From: Leucobacter allii
Lineage (GTDB): Bacteria > Actinomycetota > Actinomycetes > Actinomycetales > Microbacteriaceae
Direction of reading: 5' to 3'
Length of the DNA: 64,000 bases
Assembly: GCF_022919155.1 (NCBI RefSeq)
Contig: NZ_CP095045.1
Span: 186,001-250,000, forward strand
Part shown: positions 50,504 to 59,798 of the stretch, piece after piece
Numbering within the stretch: position 1 is the first letter of the stretch
How the letters are laid out: each line of letters opens with the position of its first letter
The notes under the pieces: model-generated
What the model saw: the letters and a program-made list of their open reading frames with translations, nothing else
Told to the model about the DNA's origin: nothing
Databases searched by the model: none
Translations under genes and position numbers: made by a program

Positions 50504-51766
50504 ATGGCAACTGCGCAGACCTCCACTCCGCGGTCGGTGATCGATGCGACGGTGCACCACCACTGGGCGTCGCAGCTCGACGTGACCGACTACATGTCGG
50601 CGGGGTGGCGCGAGCATCTCGGCGTCCCCGGCTCGCTCCCGGGCGGGGCTGGCGCCATGCACATCCTGCCCGCGACGGCGTATCGCCGACCGGGCGGGGA
50701 CTACATCGACGGCTCCGCCGGCGACCCGCTCGCTCCCGCGGCCTCGGATCCGACGCGCACCGCCGAGCGGATCTTCGGGAGCGGTCGGGTCTCCCGGGCG
50801 ATCCTGTCGCATGACCGCGGAATGTTCATCCCGAGCGTGCCCAACGCGTATCGGGCCGCCGCCCTCGCACGCGCCATGAACGAGTGGACGGCGGATCGCT
50901 GGTTCGGGCACGACGAGCGGTTCTTCGGTCTGATCGTCGCAGCCAACCAGACGCCGGACCAGGCGGCTGAGGAGATCCGGCGTGCCGGTCAGCACGAGCG
51001 GATGGTCGGCGTCCTCATGGCCGCGAACGGCCTGAACAAGCCGTTCGGCCATCCGGCGTACCACCCCATCTACGAGGCGGCGGCCGAACTCGATCTGCCG
51101 GTGGTGCTCCACACCGGAGGAGATCAGGGAGCCGACACGCTGACCCATCCGACGGCCGGCGGCATGCCGTCGACGTTCGCGGAGGTCGCGGCGCTCGCCT
51201 ACAGCCCCATGATGACGCACGTGCAGAGCATGATCGTGCAGGGCGTGTTCGAGAAGTACCCGGCCCTCCGCGTGTTCGTCTCCGGTGCGGGCGTCGCCTG
51301 GGTGCCGGGACTCTTCTTCCGCCTGGATGTGAACTGGCGCGGCCTCCGCCGAGAGGTGCCGTGGGTGCGCAGGCTGCCGAGCGAGTACTTCCGAGAGCAT
51401 TTCCGCATCGGGACCTGGCCGTTCGACCGAGCACCGGAGAGCGACGGCGCCGAGCGGGTCATCCGCGCGCTCGAGTCGTTCGGGGGACTCGATGATCTCA
51501 TCTGCTATGCCTCCGGCTTCCCCGCCTGGGACTGCGACTCGGTCGAGGACATCGCGGCGCGCGTGCCCGAGGCCTGGCACCGGAAGGTGTTCACCGACAA
51601 CGCCCTCGACTGGTTCCGCTGGCCGGAGCGCGCACGCGGCGGTGCGCTCCCGGCGGAGGTCGCCGTCGGCGAGATGCCGGTCACCGGCGAGCTGGGGGAT
51701 CCCAATCGGCGCAGCTATGCGACTGAAGACGGAAGGGAGATCGAGTGGGTCCCGGCGGGCGATTGA
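50504..51766 (+). CDS. Amidohydrolase-family paralog with degenerate metal site
   Basis: A 420-residue TIM-barrel protein paralogous to the one at 48987: shared WVPGLFFRLD versus WIPNFFWRLD, NKPFGHPAYHPIYEAA versus GKPLGHPVYDPIWRAA, and LPSEYFREHF versus MPSEYLRERV. The SDYPH catalytic block of the partner is YASGFPAWDCD here, which removes the Asp and the His. The N-terminal DxDxH is TVHHH. It may be a non-catalytic or re-purposed partner of the first copy. GGAAGG before the ATG. Confidence 0.8.
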   Translation: MATAQTSTPRSVIDATVHHHWASQLDVTDYMSAGWREHLGVPGSLPGGAGAMHILPATAYRRPGGDYIDGSAGDPLAPAASDPTRTAERIFGSGRVSRAILSHDRGMFIPSVPNAYRAAALARAMNEWTADRWFGHDERFFGLIVAANQTPDQAAEEIRRAGQHERMVGVLMAANGLNKPFGHPAYHPIYEAAAELDLPVVLHTGGDQGADTLTHPTAGGMPSTFAEVAALAYSPMMTHVQSMIVQGVFEKYPALRVFVSGAGVAWVPGLFFRLDVNWRGLRREVPWVRRLPSEYFREHFRIGTWPFDRAPESDGAERVIRALESFGGLDDLICYASGFPAWDCDSVEDIAARVPEAWHRKVFTDNALDWFRWPERARGGALPAEVAVGEMPVTGELGDPNRRSYATEDGREIEWVPAGD

Positions 51767-52674
51767 GCGCACGTCCCGCCCCCGACTCGTGGAGCGCACT
51801 CGAGTCGGCGGTGCGGGCCATCGGTCCCGCGGTGGACCCGGAGACGATCGCAGCCTCCGGACGCCTCCTGGAGGCACTGCACGGGGTCCCAACGTCCCTG
51901 CCCGGTTCCTCGACGGTGGAGCGGGACATCGCCTACGGGCCGCATCCGGAGCAGGCACTCGACTGGTACCTCCCGACGGCGCGCGAGCCGCGGGGGATGC
52001 TCGTCTACGTGCACGGCGGCGCGTTCATCGGGGGGAGCCGACAGCGCCCGGACAGCCCGTACCACGGCAACATCGGGCGCTGGGCGGCGGCTCACGGATG
52101 GGCGGCGCTGCTGGTGGGTCATCGACTCGCCCCTGCGGCGCAGTGGCCCGCCGCGGTGGAGGACCTCGCCCTCGCCATCGAGTGGGGCCGCGCGCGGCTG
52201 GGCCGAGACACGGGCGGGGCGGTTCCCGTGCACGTGGTCGGCAACTCCTCGGGTGCCGTCCACGTCGTCAACTACACCTGCGGCGGCCCCGGGGTCCCGG
52301 CGGCCGACCCTGCACCTGCATCGATCGCGCTCATCTCGGGGGTCTACGATCTTCCCGCATTCGGTTGGGAGCGACTGCGCTCCTACTTCGGCGACGATCC
52401 CGGGATCGTCGACGACTGGGACCTCAAGTCCCAGCTCGCCGCGAGCGATGTTCCTCAGCTCTTCGCCGTCGGCGAGTTCGATACGCCGGAGGCCCATGAG
52501 CAGTTCCTCGCGGCACTGCGAGACGCGAGCGAGCGCACCGGCGCGCTGCCCGCGTGCGTTCGCGCGCGAGCGGCCAATCACTTCACCGTCGTGCATGCGA
52601 TCGGCACGCGGTTCGACGACCTCGGCCCTGCTTTGCTGCGATTCCTCGAGGAGTCGGAGACGATCGAGAGCTGA
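51745..52674 (+). CDS. Alpha/beta hydrolase (arylformamidase/HSL-like esterase)
   Basis: A 309-residue alpha/beta hydrolase. VYVHGGAFIGGS is the oxyanion motif, VVGNSSGAVH the nucleophile elbow, VGEFDTPE the acid and NHFTVVH the His. The GTG at 51745 has GGAAGGGAG upstream and overlaps the amidohydrolase gene by 22 bases. The HGGxF type is common in kynurenine formamidase-like and HSL esterases. It hydrolyses an ester or amide in the pathway encoded by this operon. Confidence 0.85.
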   Translation: MGPGGRLSARPAPDSWSALESAVRAIGPAVDPETIAASGRLLEALHGVPTSLPGSSTVERDIAYGPHPEQALDWYLPTAREPRGMLVYVHGGAFIGGSRQRPDSPYHGNIGRWAAAHGWAALLVGHRLAPAAQWPAAVEDLALAIEWGRARLGRDTGGAVPVHVVGNSSGAVHVVNYTCGGPGVPAADPAPASIALISGVYDLPAFGWERLRSYFGDDPGIVDDWDLKSQLAASDVPQLFAVGEFDTPEAHEQFLAALRDASERTGALPACVRARAANHFTVVHAIGTRFDDLGPALLRFLEESETIES

Positions 52675-52806
52675 GCCGCTTCGGAGACAGGCGCGCACCC
52701 GGTGCACGTTCACACGCGGGGGAACTACTGTGAGAGCGTCGGCACCAGGCTGTCGCGGGAGGCTGACCGGTGCCCGGCGATCCGACCCTCACGAAAGGAA
52801 CCGCAG

Positions 52807-54288
52807 ATGACTGAATCGGACGCAGCGAAGCTCCTGACCGTCCCCGAATTCGAGGGACGCATCTACATCGACGGCGCCTGGGTGCCCGGCGAGGGCGGGT
52901 CGATCCCGTCGGTCGCTCCGGCGACCGGCGAGACGCTCGCCGAGGTCGGCATCGCCGGGCCCGCCGACGTGCACCGGGCCGCCGAATCCGCGGCCCGGGC
53001 GCAGCGCGAGTGGGCCGCGCTGCCGCATCCGGCGCGCGCCGCGGTGCTGCGCAGGGCCGGGGCGCTGTGGGAGGCGCACGCCGAGGAGATCGGCGGCTGG
53101 AACATCCGGGAGGTCGGCGCCATCCCGCCGCTCGCGGGCTTCGCCCTGCACGTCTCGGCGTCCGAATGCTACGAGGCGGCCGCGCTGCCCTCGGCGCCGC
53201 TCGGCTCGATGCTCGCGAGCGAGGAGCCGCGCCTCTCGCTCGCCGAGCAGGTGCCCGTGGGCGTCGTCGGCGTGATCTCCCCGTTCAACGTGCCCCTCAT
53301 CCTGGGCATCCGAGCCGTCGCCCCGGCGCTCGCGCTCGGCAACGCCGTGCTCCTCAAGCCCGACCCCCGCACCGTCATCACGGGCGGCGTGGCCATGGTG
53401 CGCATCTTCGAGGAGGCCGGGCTGCCCGCAGGGCTCCTCCAGCTCGTGCCCGGCGGCGCCGAGGTCGGCGAGGCCCTGGTCACGGAGCCGCTCGTGCGCG
53501 TGATCGCCTTCACCGGCTCGACGCGGGCGGGCCGGGCCGTCGGCGAGCTCGCGGGTCGCCACCTCAAGCGCGCCCACCTCGAGCTCGGCGGCAACTCGGC
53601 GTTCATCATCCGCGAGGATGCCGACATCGACCAGGCGGTGAATCTCGCCACCTGGGGATCGTTCCTGCACCAGGGGCAGATCTGCATGACCGTCGGCAGG
53701 CACATCGTCCATGAGTCCCGCTTCGAGGAGTACGTCGAGAAGCTCGCGGCGAAGGCGGAGTCCATGGTCGTCGGCGATCCCGCGAGCGGCCAGGTGCACC
53801 TCGGGCCGCTCATCGACGAGACGCAGCGGGATCGCGTGCACGGACTCGTCGAGGCCGCCGTGGCGGGCGGTGCGCGCCTCGCCGCGGGAGGCGACTACGA
53901 CGGCCTGTTCTACCGCCCGACGGTCCTCGCCGACCCGCCGCGGGACGCGGCGGCGTACTGCGACGAGGTCTTCGGCCCGGTCGCCTCCGTCGTGCCCTAC
54001 GGGAGCGACGACGAGGCCGTGGCGCTCGCGAACGACACCGAGTACGGCCTGTCCCTCGGCATCGTGAGCCGCGATGCGCTCGGAGCCTTCGCGCTCGCGA
54101 GGCGCATCCCCACCGGCATCGTGCACATCAACGATCAGACGGTGAACGACGAGGCGAACGCGCCCTTCGGCGGCGTCGGCTCCTCGGGCACGGGCTCGCG
54201 CCACGGCGGCGGCGCGGCGAACATCGACGCGTTCACGGAGACGCGCTGGATCACGATGCGCCGCGAGCCGGGGCAGTACCCGCTGTAG
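52807..54288 (+). CDS. Aldehyde dehydrogenase, benzaldehyde/vanillin type
   Basis: A 493-residue ALDH. ISPFNVPLI is the NAD loop start, FTGSTRAG the cofactor site, LELGGNSAFI carries the catalytic Glu and QGQICMTVGR the Cys nucleophile. The length and GQICM motif match aromatic aldehyde dehydrogenases. It oxidises an aldehyde to an acid, probably the entry to the ring pathways. AAAGGAAC before the ATG. It ends the plus-strand run and faces the giant hydrolase gene across a strong hairpin. Confidence 0.93.
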   Translation: MTESDAAKLLTVPEFEGRIYIDGAWVPGEGGSIPSVAPATGETLAEVGIAGPADVHRAAESAARAQREWAALPHPARAAVLRRAGALWEAHAEEIGGWNIREVGAIPPLAGFALHVSASECYEAAALPSAPLGSMLASEEPRLSLAEQVPVGVVGVISPFNVPLILGIRAVAPALALGNAVLLKPDPRTVITGGVAMVRIFEEAGLPAGLLQLVPGGAEVGEALVTEPLVRVIAFTGSTRAGRAVGELAGRHLKRAHLELGGNSAFIIREDADIDQAVNLATWGSFLHQGQICMTVGRHIVHESRFEEYVEKLAAKAESMVVGDPASGQVHLGPLIDETQRDRVHGLVEAAVAGGARLAAGGDYDGLFYRPTVLADPPRDAAAYCDEVFGPVASVVPYGSDDEAVALANDTEYGLSLGIVSRDALGAFALARRIPTGIVHINDQTVNDEANAPFGGVGSSGTGSRHGGGAANIDAFTETRWITMRREPGQYPL

Positions 54289-54361
54289 GGGGCGGCGACC
54301 CGCGCCGCACGCAGGGGCGCGGTGCGGCACGCATGGACCCCTTCTCGCCGGGCGGATACGC

Positions 54362-54390
54362 CCGTCCCGCGCCCTGGAGGCGCGGGACGG
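54362..54390. terminator. Bidirectional hairpin between convergent genes
   Basis: CCGTCCCGCGCC-CTGGA-GGCGCGGGACGG: 12 perfect pairs with a five-base loop, midway between the aldehyde dehydrogenase and giant hydrolase stops. Confidence 0.7.
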
Positions 54391-54452
54391 CGATCCCATC
54401 GTCGGGAAGGGATCCGTCAGTCGTGCGGAAGCAGCGGTCCGCTGCGCCGCGG

Positions 54453-57400
54453 CTACTCCCCCTGCCGCGACCGCCGCCGAAGCAGGAGCACCGCGCCGCC
54501 GAGGAGCAGGAGGAGCATCGCCGCCGCGACGACGCCGGTCGCCGACGCGCCCGTGATCGCGAGCGGACCTCCCGGCATTGCCCCGTCCGCGTCGGCGCCA
54601 CCGCCCGCGGCATCGGCGCCGGGCCCGCCGGCACCCGATCCGCCGGAGCCCGGGCCTGCGGCGACCTCGATCGAGGCCTCTGCGACGACGGTGCCGCCCC
54701 CAGAGACCGCGCGGACGACGGCGGTGCCGGTCCTGAGATCGGCGGGAATGACGATCGTCGTCGTGGCGGCCCCCGTTCCGTCGACGGTGACCGGCGCGCC
54801 GGGCGCCTGCGCGCTGCCGGAACGGGCGCCGTCCGCAGACGCCGAGCCGTCTTCGGGCGCGCCGCCTGACCCCGCCGCCGAGGACACCTGATCGATGGCC
54901 AGGGCGTAGCTCCCGTCCGCGGTGAAGTCGCTCAGCGTCACGTCCACGGCATCCCCCGGGGCGGCGTCCGACCGCGCGATGCCGAGCACGGGTGCGGTCG
55001 GCTGGGCGGCTGGATCGTAGCTGCCCCAATTCCGCGCGTCCCACTGGCGCAGGCCGGCCGGGGCGACGGCGTCGACGAAGCGCGCGGCGCCGAGATCGGC
55101 CCCGCTCGACACTGTCGCGGCCCGGGCCCGCTCGTTCATCGACGCGGCGTCGGCGGCCGTGCCGCCGGCGTCGTCGGCCATCCGCTCGAGCAGCAGCTCG
55201 TAGACGGCGATGTGCTCCGCGGCCGAGAAGGTGCAGTGCCCGGACGCGCCGACGAAGGTCTGCGCGAGGAACCCGTCCGCCCCGGCGGCCTCCACGATCG
55301 AACGGTAGCTGCGCTCGTCGGAGATGGGTCCGGCCGGGTCGCCCAGCGTGGTCATCGACACGACGGGGACGTCGAGCGCCCCGTCGAAGGTCGCCATCGC
55401 CTCGACGGCCGCGACGGCTCCCGGATCGGCGGCGATCCGCGGCGCCTGCTGCAGTGCGGTGAGATCTGCCTCGAGGTCGGCGCCCGCGGCGGCGTACGCC
55501 GCGCGGACCTCGGCGAGGCGCCCGGACTGCGCGAGCTGCTTCCGATAGTCGACATCCGTGTTCCACGAGAAGTTGCCCCCGATCACCCGTTCGAAGCCGG
55601 CGCGGACGTGCGCGCCGATCCCGAACGGCAGACCGGCCTCGTAGGCGGCGAGCCGCTCCTCGGAGGCTTCGAGCTCGGCACCATTCGCGTCGACCGCGGG
55701 GACGCCGGCGAGCGCCGCGGCGAAGATCAGCCTGGCCTGCCCCGCCCCGGTGCCCATCGACTGGTCGATGAGCGCGTCGAGCGCGGCGACCTCTGCCGGG
55801 GTGTCGTCGATCCCGACGATCCGCATCGGCGATGCGGGGTCAACGAGCGCGCGCAGCGCGAAGGCGGCATCGAGCTTGGAGTTGTACATCGAGACCGCTC
55901 CGGCGCCCCCGCCGCAGAGCGGCGCTGCGCCGTCGAGCCAATCGGGATCCTGCTGCACGATGTTCCGGGTGGTGAGTCCGCCCTGCGAACGGCCGGTGAC
56001 GAAGACCCGACCGGGCACCACCCCGACCGCGGCGATGAAGGCGTCGCGCACGGCGCTCGCGTTGTCGCGGTCGGCCTCCAGCTGCCAGTCGTCGGAGAGG
56101 TCGTAGCCGACGGTGGCCGTGCCGCGCTCTCTGAGCCAGACGAGGTCGGCGCGGTCGAGTTCCGCCTGATTCGGGGTGATCGCGAGCGAGCCGTCCCAGT
56201 TCGCCGGCACGATCCCCGCGTACGGTTGCTCGACGTTCTCGAGCGTGCCCGAGAACTCCGTGCGCCAGCCCTGCGGGGAGAACGGGCGCAAGAACGCGGC
56301 GGGCGCCTCGTCGGTGAAGTCTCCCGGCGCTCCGAGGTCCAGCCCCTCAGCGGCGGACGCGATCTCGGCGGCCCTGGCCCGCAGCGCCGCAGCGGAGGCA
56401 TCGGGCCACGCCCCGGTGCCGACGCGCTCGGTGAGGGTGGTCAGGCCGGCCAGCACCTCCGAAGGGCTGAATGCGCAGTGTCCCGGCCGGTCGAGGTACG
56501 CCTGCCGCAGCAGCTCGCCGTTCCCGGACGCCGCGACGGCGTCGGCGTATGCGCCGGCCTGGGCGACGGCGGGCGCGGTGTCGCCCGTCTCGTTCAGCGT
56601 GAACACGGGCTGCGTGATCGCACCCGAAGGCGTCGCGTTCTCGATCATGTACCGCACGGCGTCGAAGTCGGCGCTGTGCCGCGGTTCGGCGGCGAGCCGG
56701 GCGAGATCGTCGTCGAGCACGAGCCCGGCTTCCGCGTACAGCGCTTCGACCTGCGCGCGCATCGGCGAGGCCGCGAGGTGCGCCGCGTAGTCGGTGCCGG
56801 TGTTCCAGGAGAAGGCGCCGCCGGCGCGCGCCTCGAGTTCCTGCCTCGGCGAGAAGACGCTGAACATGAAGATGTCGTACTGCTGCCGCTGCTGGGCCGC
56901 GTAGTCCGTCGGCGCCGGCTCCGGAGCGTCCGGCGAGGTCCAGCCCGGGATCTGGGCCATGGCGGCCGCGAGCGCGATGCGCGCCCGCCCCTCGGGGGTT
57001 CCCTGCGCCGCGTCCAGGGCGGACTTCGCGGCGGCCGTGGACGTCGCCTCGTCCTGCACGTCGACGAGCTCGATCGCCTCGTCCTCCGGGGCGAGGAGCG
57101 TCTTGAACGCGAAGGACGCGTCGAGTCCCTGGTTCAGCATCCCGACGCTCCCGGCGAGCGACCCGCAGAGCGCGTAGGCGCCGTCGATCAGCTCGGGGTA
57201 GCGCTCGGCGAGCGCCGCCGAGGTGAGCCCGCCCATCGAGGACCCCCACGCGATCGTGGCCTGCGGGGCGGATCCGAGCGCCTCCGTGGCACGCGCGATC
57301 ACCTCGGGCTGACCCGCGAGGTAGTCCTCGACGGCCCAGCCCTGGCTCGGTTTCATCGAGGCGAGCGCGTAGCCGTGATCGAGGAGCCAGCGGTTCGTGG

Positions 57401-57638
57401 TGTCGCTCTCGCCGAGGGAGATCGGGCGCCCCGGCGTGCCACCGCCGTATCCCGAGCTCCAGAGGAGCAGGGTCCCGTTCCACTCCTCGGGGATCTCGAC
57501 GCTGTACGGAGCGCCGGAGGCGAGCTCTCCGGTCTCTGAGCGCGCGCCGCTCTCCGCGACGGCCGGCGGGGCCTGCCCGAATATGCCGAGCGTCAGCGCT
57601 GTCGCGGCGAGCCCGGCGAGCATCTTCGATGTTCGCAC
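54453..57638 (-). CDS. Cell-wall-anchored tandem alpha/beta hydrolase
   Basis: A 1061-residue exported protein. Signal peptide at residues 1-30 (ends AVAES), two alpha/beta-hydrolase domains at about 40-460 and 490-930, an all-beta domain to about 1000, an Ala/Gly-rich linker and the sortase motif LAITG near 1026. A membrane helix and RRRSRQGE follow. Nucleophiles are GSSMGG and GRSQGG; each domain ends in a GHCxFS His motif (GHCAFS, GHCTFS). It resembles no family I can name. It presumably cleaves an ester on the cell surface. The GTG at 57638 has GGAGGAAG upstream. Confidence 0.85.
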   Translation of the reverse strand: MRTSKMLAGLAATALTLGIFGQAPPAVAESGARSETGELASGAPYSVEIPEEWNGTLLLWSSGYGGGTPGRPISLGESDTTNRWLLDHGYALASMKPSQGWAVEDYLAGQPEVIARATEALGSAPQATIAWGSSMGGLTSAALAERYPELIDGAYALCGSLAGSVGMLNQGLDASFAFKTLLAPEDEAIELVDVQDEATSTAAAKSALDAAQGTPEGRARIALAAAMAQIPGWTSPDAPEPAPTDYAAQQRQQYDIFMFSVFSPRQELEARAGGAFSWNTGTDYAAHLAASPMRAQVEALYAEAGLVLDDDLARLAAEPRHSADFDAVRYMIENATPSGAITQPVFTLNETGDTAPAVAQAGAYADAVAASGNGELLRQAYLDRPGHCAFSPSEVLAGLTTLTERVGTGAWPDASAAALRARAAEIASAAEGLDLGAPGDFTDEAPAAFLRPFSPQGWRTEFSGTLENVEQPYAGIVPANWDGSLAITPNQAELDRADLVWLRERGTATVGYDLSDDWQLEADRDNASAVRDAFIAAVGVVPGRVFVTGRSQGGLTTRNIVQQDPDWLDGAAPLCGGGAGAVSMYNSKLDAAFALRALVDPASPMRIVGIDDTPAEVAALDALIDQSMGTGAGQARLIFAAALAGVPAVDANGAELEASEERLAAYEAGLPFGIGAHVRAGFERVIGGNFSWNTDVDYRKQLAQSGRLAEVRAAYAAAGADLEADLTALQQAPRIAADPGAVAAVEAMATFDGALDVPVVSMTTLGDPAGPISDERSYRSIVEAAGADGFLAQTFVGASGHCTFSAAEHIAVYELLLERMADDAGGTAADAASMNERARAATVSSGADLGAARFVDAVAPAGLRQWDARNWGSYDPAAQPTAPVLGIARSDAAPGDAVDVTLSDFTADGSYALAIDQVSSAAGSGGAPEDGSASADGARSGSAQAPGAPVTVDGTGAATTTIVIPADLRTGTAVVRAVSGGGTVVAEASIEVAAGPGSGGSGAGGPGADAAGGGADADGAMPGGPLAITGASATGVVAAAMLLLLLGGAVLLLRRRSRQGE

Positions 57639-57811
57639 TGCTTCCTCCTGGTGTCGGTCGTGTTCTGGCGTGGAACGCGCACGGGACCGGTCGCCTGCGG
57701 GCGGAGGAGTGGTCATCGAATGAACACACTTCATCGTGCATCGGTCGGTGCTTGTGTGGCAATACTTTCGCAGCGGCGTCGGTGGAAGTCAATGAATGAG
57801 GGGCAAAAATC

Positions 57812-57858
57812 TGAGAAGATCTAAATAGTTGACATTCTCAATGGAAGTTGCCAAGATT
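57812..57858 (+). promoter_or_regulatory. Promoter of phosphonate-type ABC operon with inverted repeats
   Basis: TTGACA at 57829-57834 and AAGATT at 57853-57858 (18-bp spacer). TGAGAA (57812-57817) and TTCTCA (57835-57840) form an inverted repeat whose right arm abuts the -35; ATCT-GAGA-AGAT is at 57809-57820. The gap 57639-57966 (328 bp) is otherwise AT-rich leader sequence. Confidence 0.5.
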
Positions 57859-57966
57859 ATGAGCCACATGTTCAGAGACGTGTGCAGTAAAATGTGTCTT
57901 GTTTGAATGTCAGAGTCGACAGTAGACGAACTCGGTCATCGACGCCCGATCTGGTTAGGAAGCCTC

Positions 57967-58959
57967 ATGAGAAAGTCACTTCCCGCGCTCGCCGCGATCC
58001 TCTCGGCAGGTCTGCTGCTGACGGCATGCGGCCAGAGCCCGAACGCTCGCACGGACGACGCCGCGGGCGGCGATCCGAGCGAGCTGGTGTTCGCTGTCGT
58101 TCCGACGGACGACAGCTCCGAACTCGAGAAGTCCTTCGAGCCGGTCGTCGCCGCCATCGAGGAGGCCACGGGGATCCCGACGAGCATCCAGGCCGTGAGC
58201 ACCAACTCCGGCGTCATCGAGGCCCAGGTCGCCGAGCGCGTCGACATCGCCACGTACGGCGCCTTCTCCTACTACCTGGCTTCGAGCGTGGCGGATGTCA
58301 CGCCCGTCGCGATGGACCAGCGGACGCCCGAGCCCGGATCCGGGGCCGTCCAGTCCTACGGCGTCGTCGCCGCAGGATCCGACATCGCGGAGATCGCGGA
58401 TGTCGCCGGGGCCAACGTCTGTTTCACCGATCCCGCCTCCACCACGGGGTATCTCACGGCGGCCGTCGCGCTGCAGGAGGCCGGTATCGACCCCGAGAGC
58501 GAGATCACCCCGGTCTTCGTCGGCTCGCACGACGTCGCCGTGACGCAGATGCTCGCGGGCGACTGCGACGTCGCCTTCGTCGCCGGCACCTTCATCGACG
58601 ACATCCTCCCGGCGCGCGGTGTCATCTCCGAGGGCGACACCTCCACGATCTGGAAGTCCGACGGGATCCCCGGCACCCCCATCGTGCTCGGCGACTGGCT
58701 GAGCGACGACCTCAGGGCTCAGATCACCGAGGCCGTCACCGGTACGGACGCGGTGCAGGCGCACGCCGCCGGACTCTGCGAGACCCAGACCCGCGAGGCG
58801 CCTCCGGAGTGGGGCGAGGAGTACGCCGGGGAGACCGCGTGCCTCTGGGGCGGCACGCAGGCCTTCGCCTTCGAACCTGCGGACGACGAGACCTACGCCG
58901 TGATCAGCGACATCTGCAGCGTGCTCGACGCAGACGTGTGCCGCGGCGAAGAGGCGTAG
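57967..58959 (+). CDS. Phosphate/phosphonate-type ABC binding lipoprotein (PhnD-like)
   Basis: A 330-residue binding protein. The lipobox LLTACG follows a short signal peptide, so it is a lipoprotein. LVFAVVPTDDSSELEKSFEPVV, IATYGAFSYY, DPASTTGYL and FVAGTFIDD are PhnD-like core segments. Classical members bind phosphonates or phosphite, but no phosphonate-degrading gene is nearby and a P450 follows in the operon, so the ligand here may differ. AGGA lies before the ATG at 57967; an upstream in-frame ATG at 57907 is less likely. Confidence 0.88.
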   Translation: MRKSLPALAAILSAGLLLTACGQSPNARTDDAAGGDPSELVFAVVPTDDSSELEKSFEPVVAAIEEATGIPTSIQAVSTNSGVIEAQVAERVDIATYGAFSYYLASSVADVTPVAMDQRTPEPGSGAVQSYGVVAAGSDIAEIADVAGANVCFTDPASTTGYLTAAVALQEAGIDPESEITPVFVGSHDVAVTQMLAGDCDVAFVAGTFIDDILPARGVISEGDTSTIWKSDGIPGTPIVLGDWLSDDLRAQITEAVTGTDAVQAHAAGLCETQTREAPPEWGEEYAGETACLWGGTQAFAFEPADDETYAVISDICSVLDADVCRGEEA

Positions 58960-59798
58960 TGCGGGCGATGCGGACGATGAGCACGGCACTGAGCATGGAG
59001 ACGAACGTGAATGGAACGGCAGGGCGGTCCGGCACCGCGCCCGCGGTGAGGATCGCCGGGGCGACCGTGCGCTACGGTGCGAACACCGTGCTCGACGGGG
59101 TGGACCTCGCGGTCGATCCCGGGCAGTTCGTCGCCCTCGTCGGCCCCTCAGGGGCCGGCAAGTCGACGCTGCTGAGACTCATCAACGGCAGCGTGCGCGC
59201 CGCGTCGGGCACCGTCTCCGTGCTCGGCACCGATCCTGCGGCCTGCGGCGCCCGCGCGCTGCAGGCGCTCCGCACGCGGGTCGGCTTCGTCTTCCAGCAG
59301 TTCGGGCTCGTGGGGCGGCTGAGCGCGATGGAGAACGTGCTCATGGGCTCTCTCGGATCGCTCCGGCTGCCGCGCTACGGGGTGGCCTCATACGGTAAGG
59401 CGCTGCGCGAGCAGGCGGCGACCCACCTCGACCGCGTCGGACTCGGCGAGCAGCGCTTCCAGCGCTGCGACACGCTCTCGGGTGGCCAGCAGCAGCGCGT
59501 TGCGATCGCCCGCACCCTCATGCAGAACGCCGAGCTCGTGCTGGCCGACGAGCCGGTCGCCTCGCTCGATCCGAGCTCGAGCGTCGCGGTGCTCGACATG
59601 CTCAAGCGCCTCAGCGCGGAGGATGGCTTCACCGTGCTCTGCTCCCTGCATCAGGTGGATCTCGCGCTCCAGGTCTCGGATCGGGTCGTGGCCGTGCGCG
59701 AGGGATCCTTCGTGATCGACCGGGCGACGGCGGAGACCTCCGAGGAGCAGATCCGCGCCGTCTACGCGCAGCATCGGGGGCCCTCCGATGATGACTGA
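58959..59798 (+). CDS. Phosphonate-type ABC ATP-binding protein (PhnC-like)
   Basis: A 279-residue ATPase: GPSGAGKST (Walker A), LSGGQQQRVAIARTL (signature), LVLADEPVASLDP (Walker B) and a CSLHQVDLAL switch. The GTG at 58959 overlaps the binding-protein stop (TAGTG) and has AAGAGG just upstream; in-frame ATGs at 58968, 58977 and 58995 are alternatives. Motor of the importer. It overlaps the fused permease by eleven bases. Confidence 0.88.
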   Translation: MRAMRTMSTALSMETNVNGTAGRSGTAPAVRIAGATVRYGANTVLDGVDLAVDPGQFVALVGPSGAGKSTLLRLINGSVRAASGTVSVLGTDPAACGARALQALRTRVGFVFQQFGLVGRLSAMENVLMGSLGSLRLPRYGVASYGKALREQAATHLDRVGLGEQRFQRCDTLSGGQQQRVAIARTLMQNAELVLADEPVASLDPSSSVAVLDMLKRLSAEDGFTVLCSLHQVDLALQVSDRVVAVREGSFVIDRATAETSEEQIRAVYAQHRGPSDDD

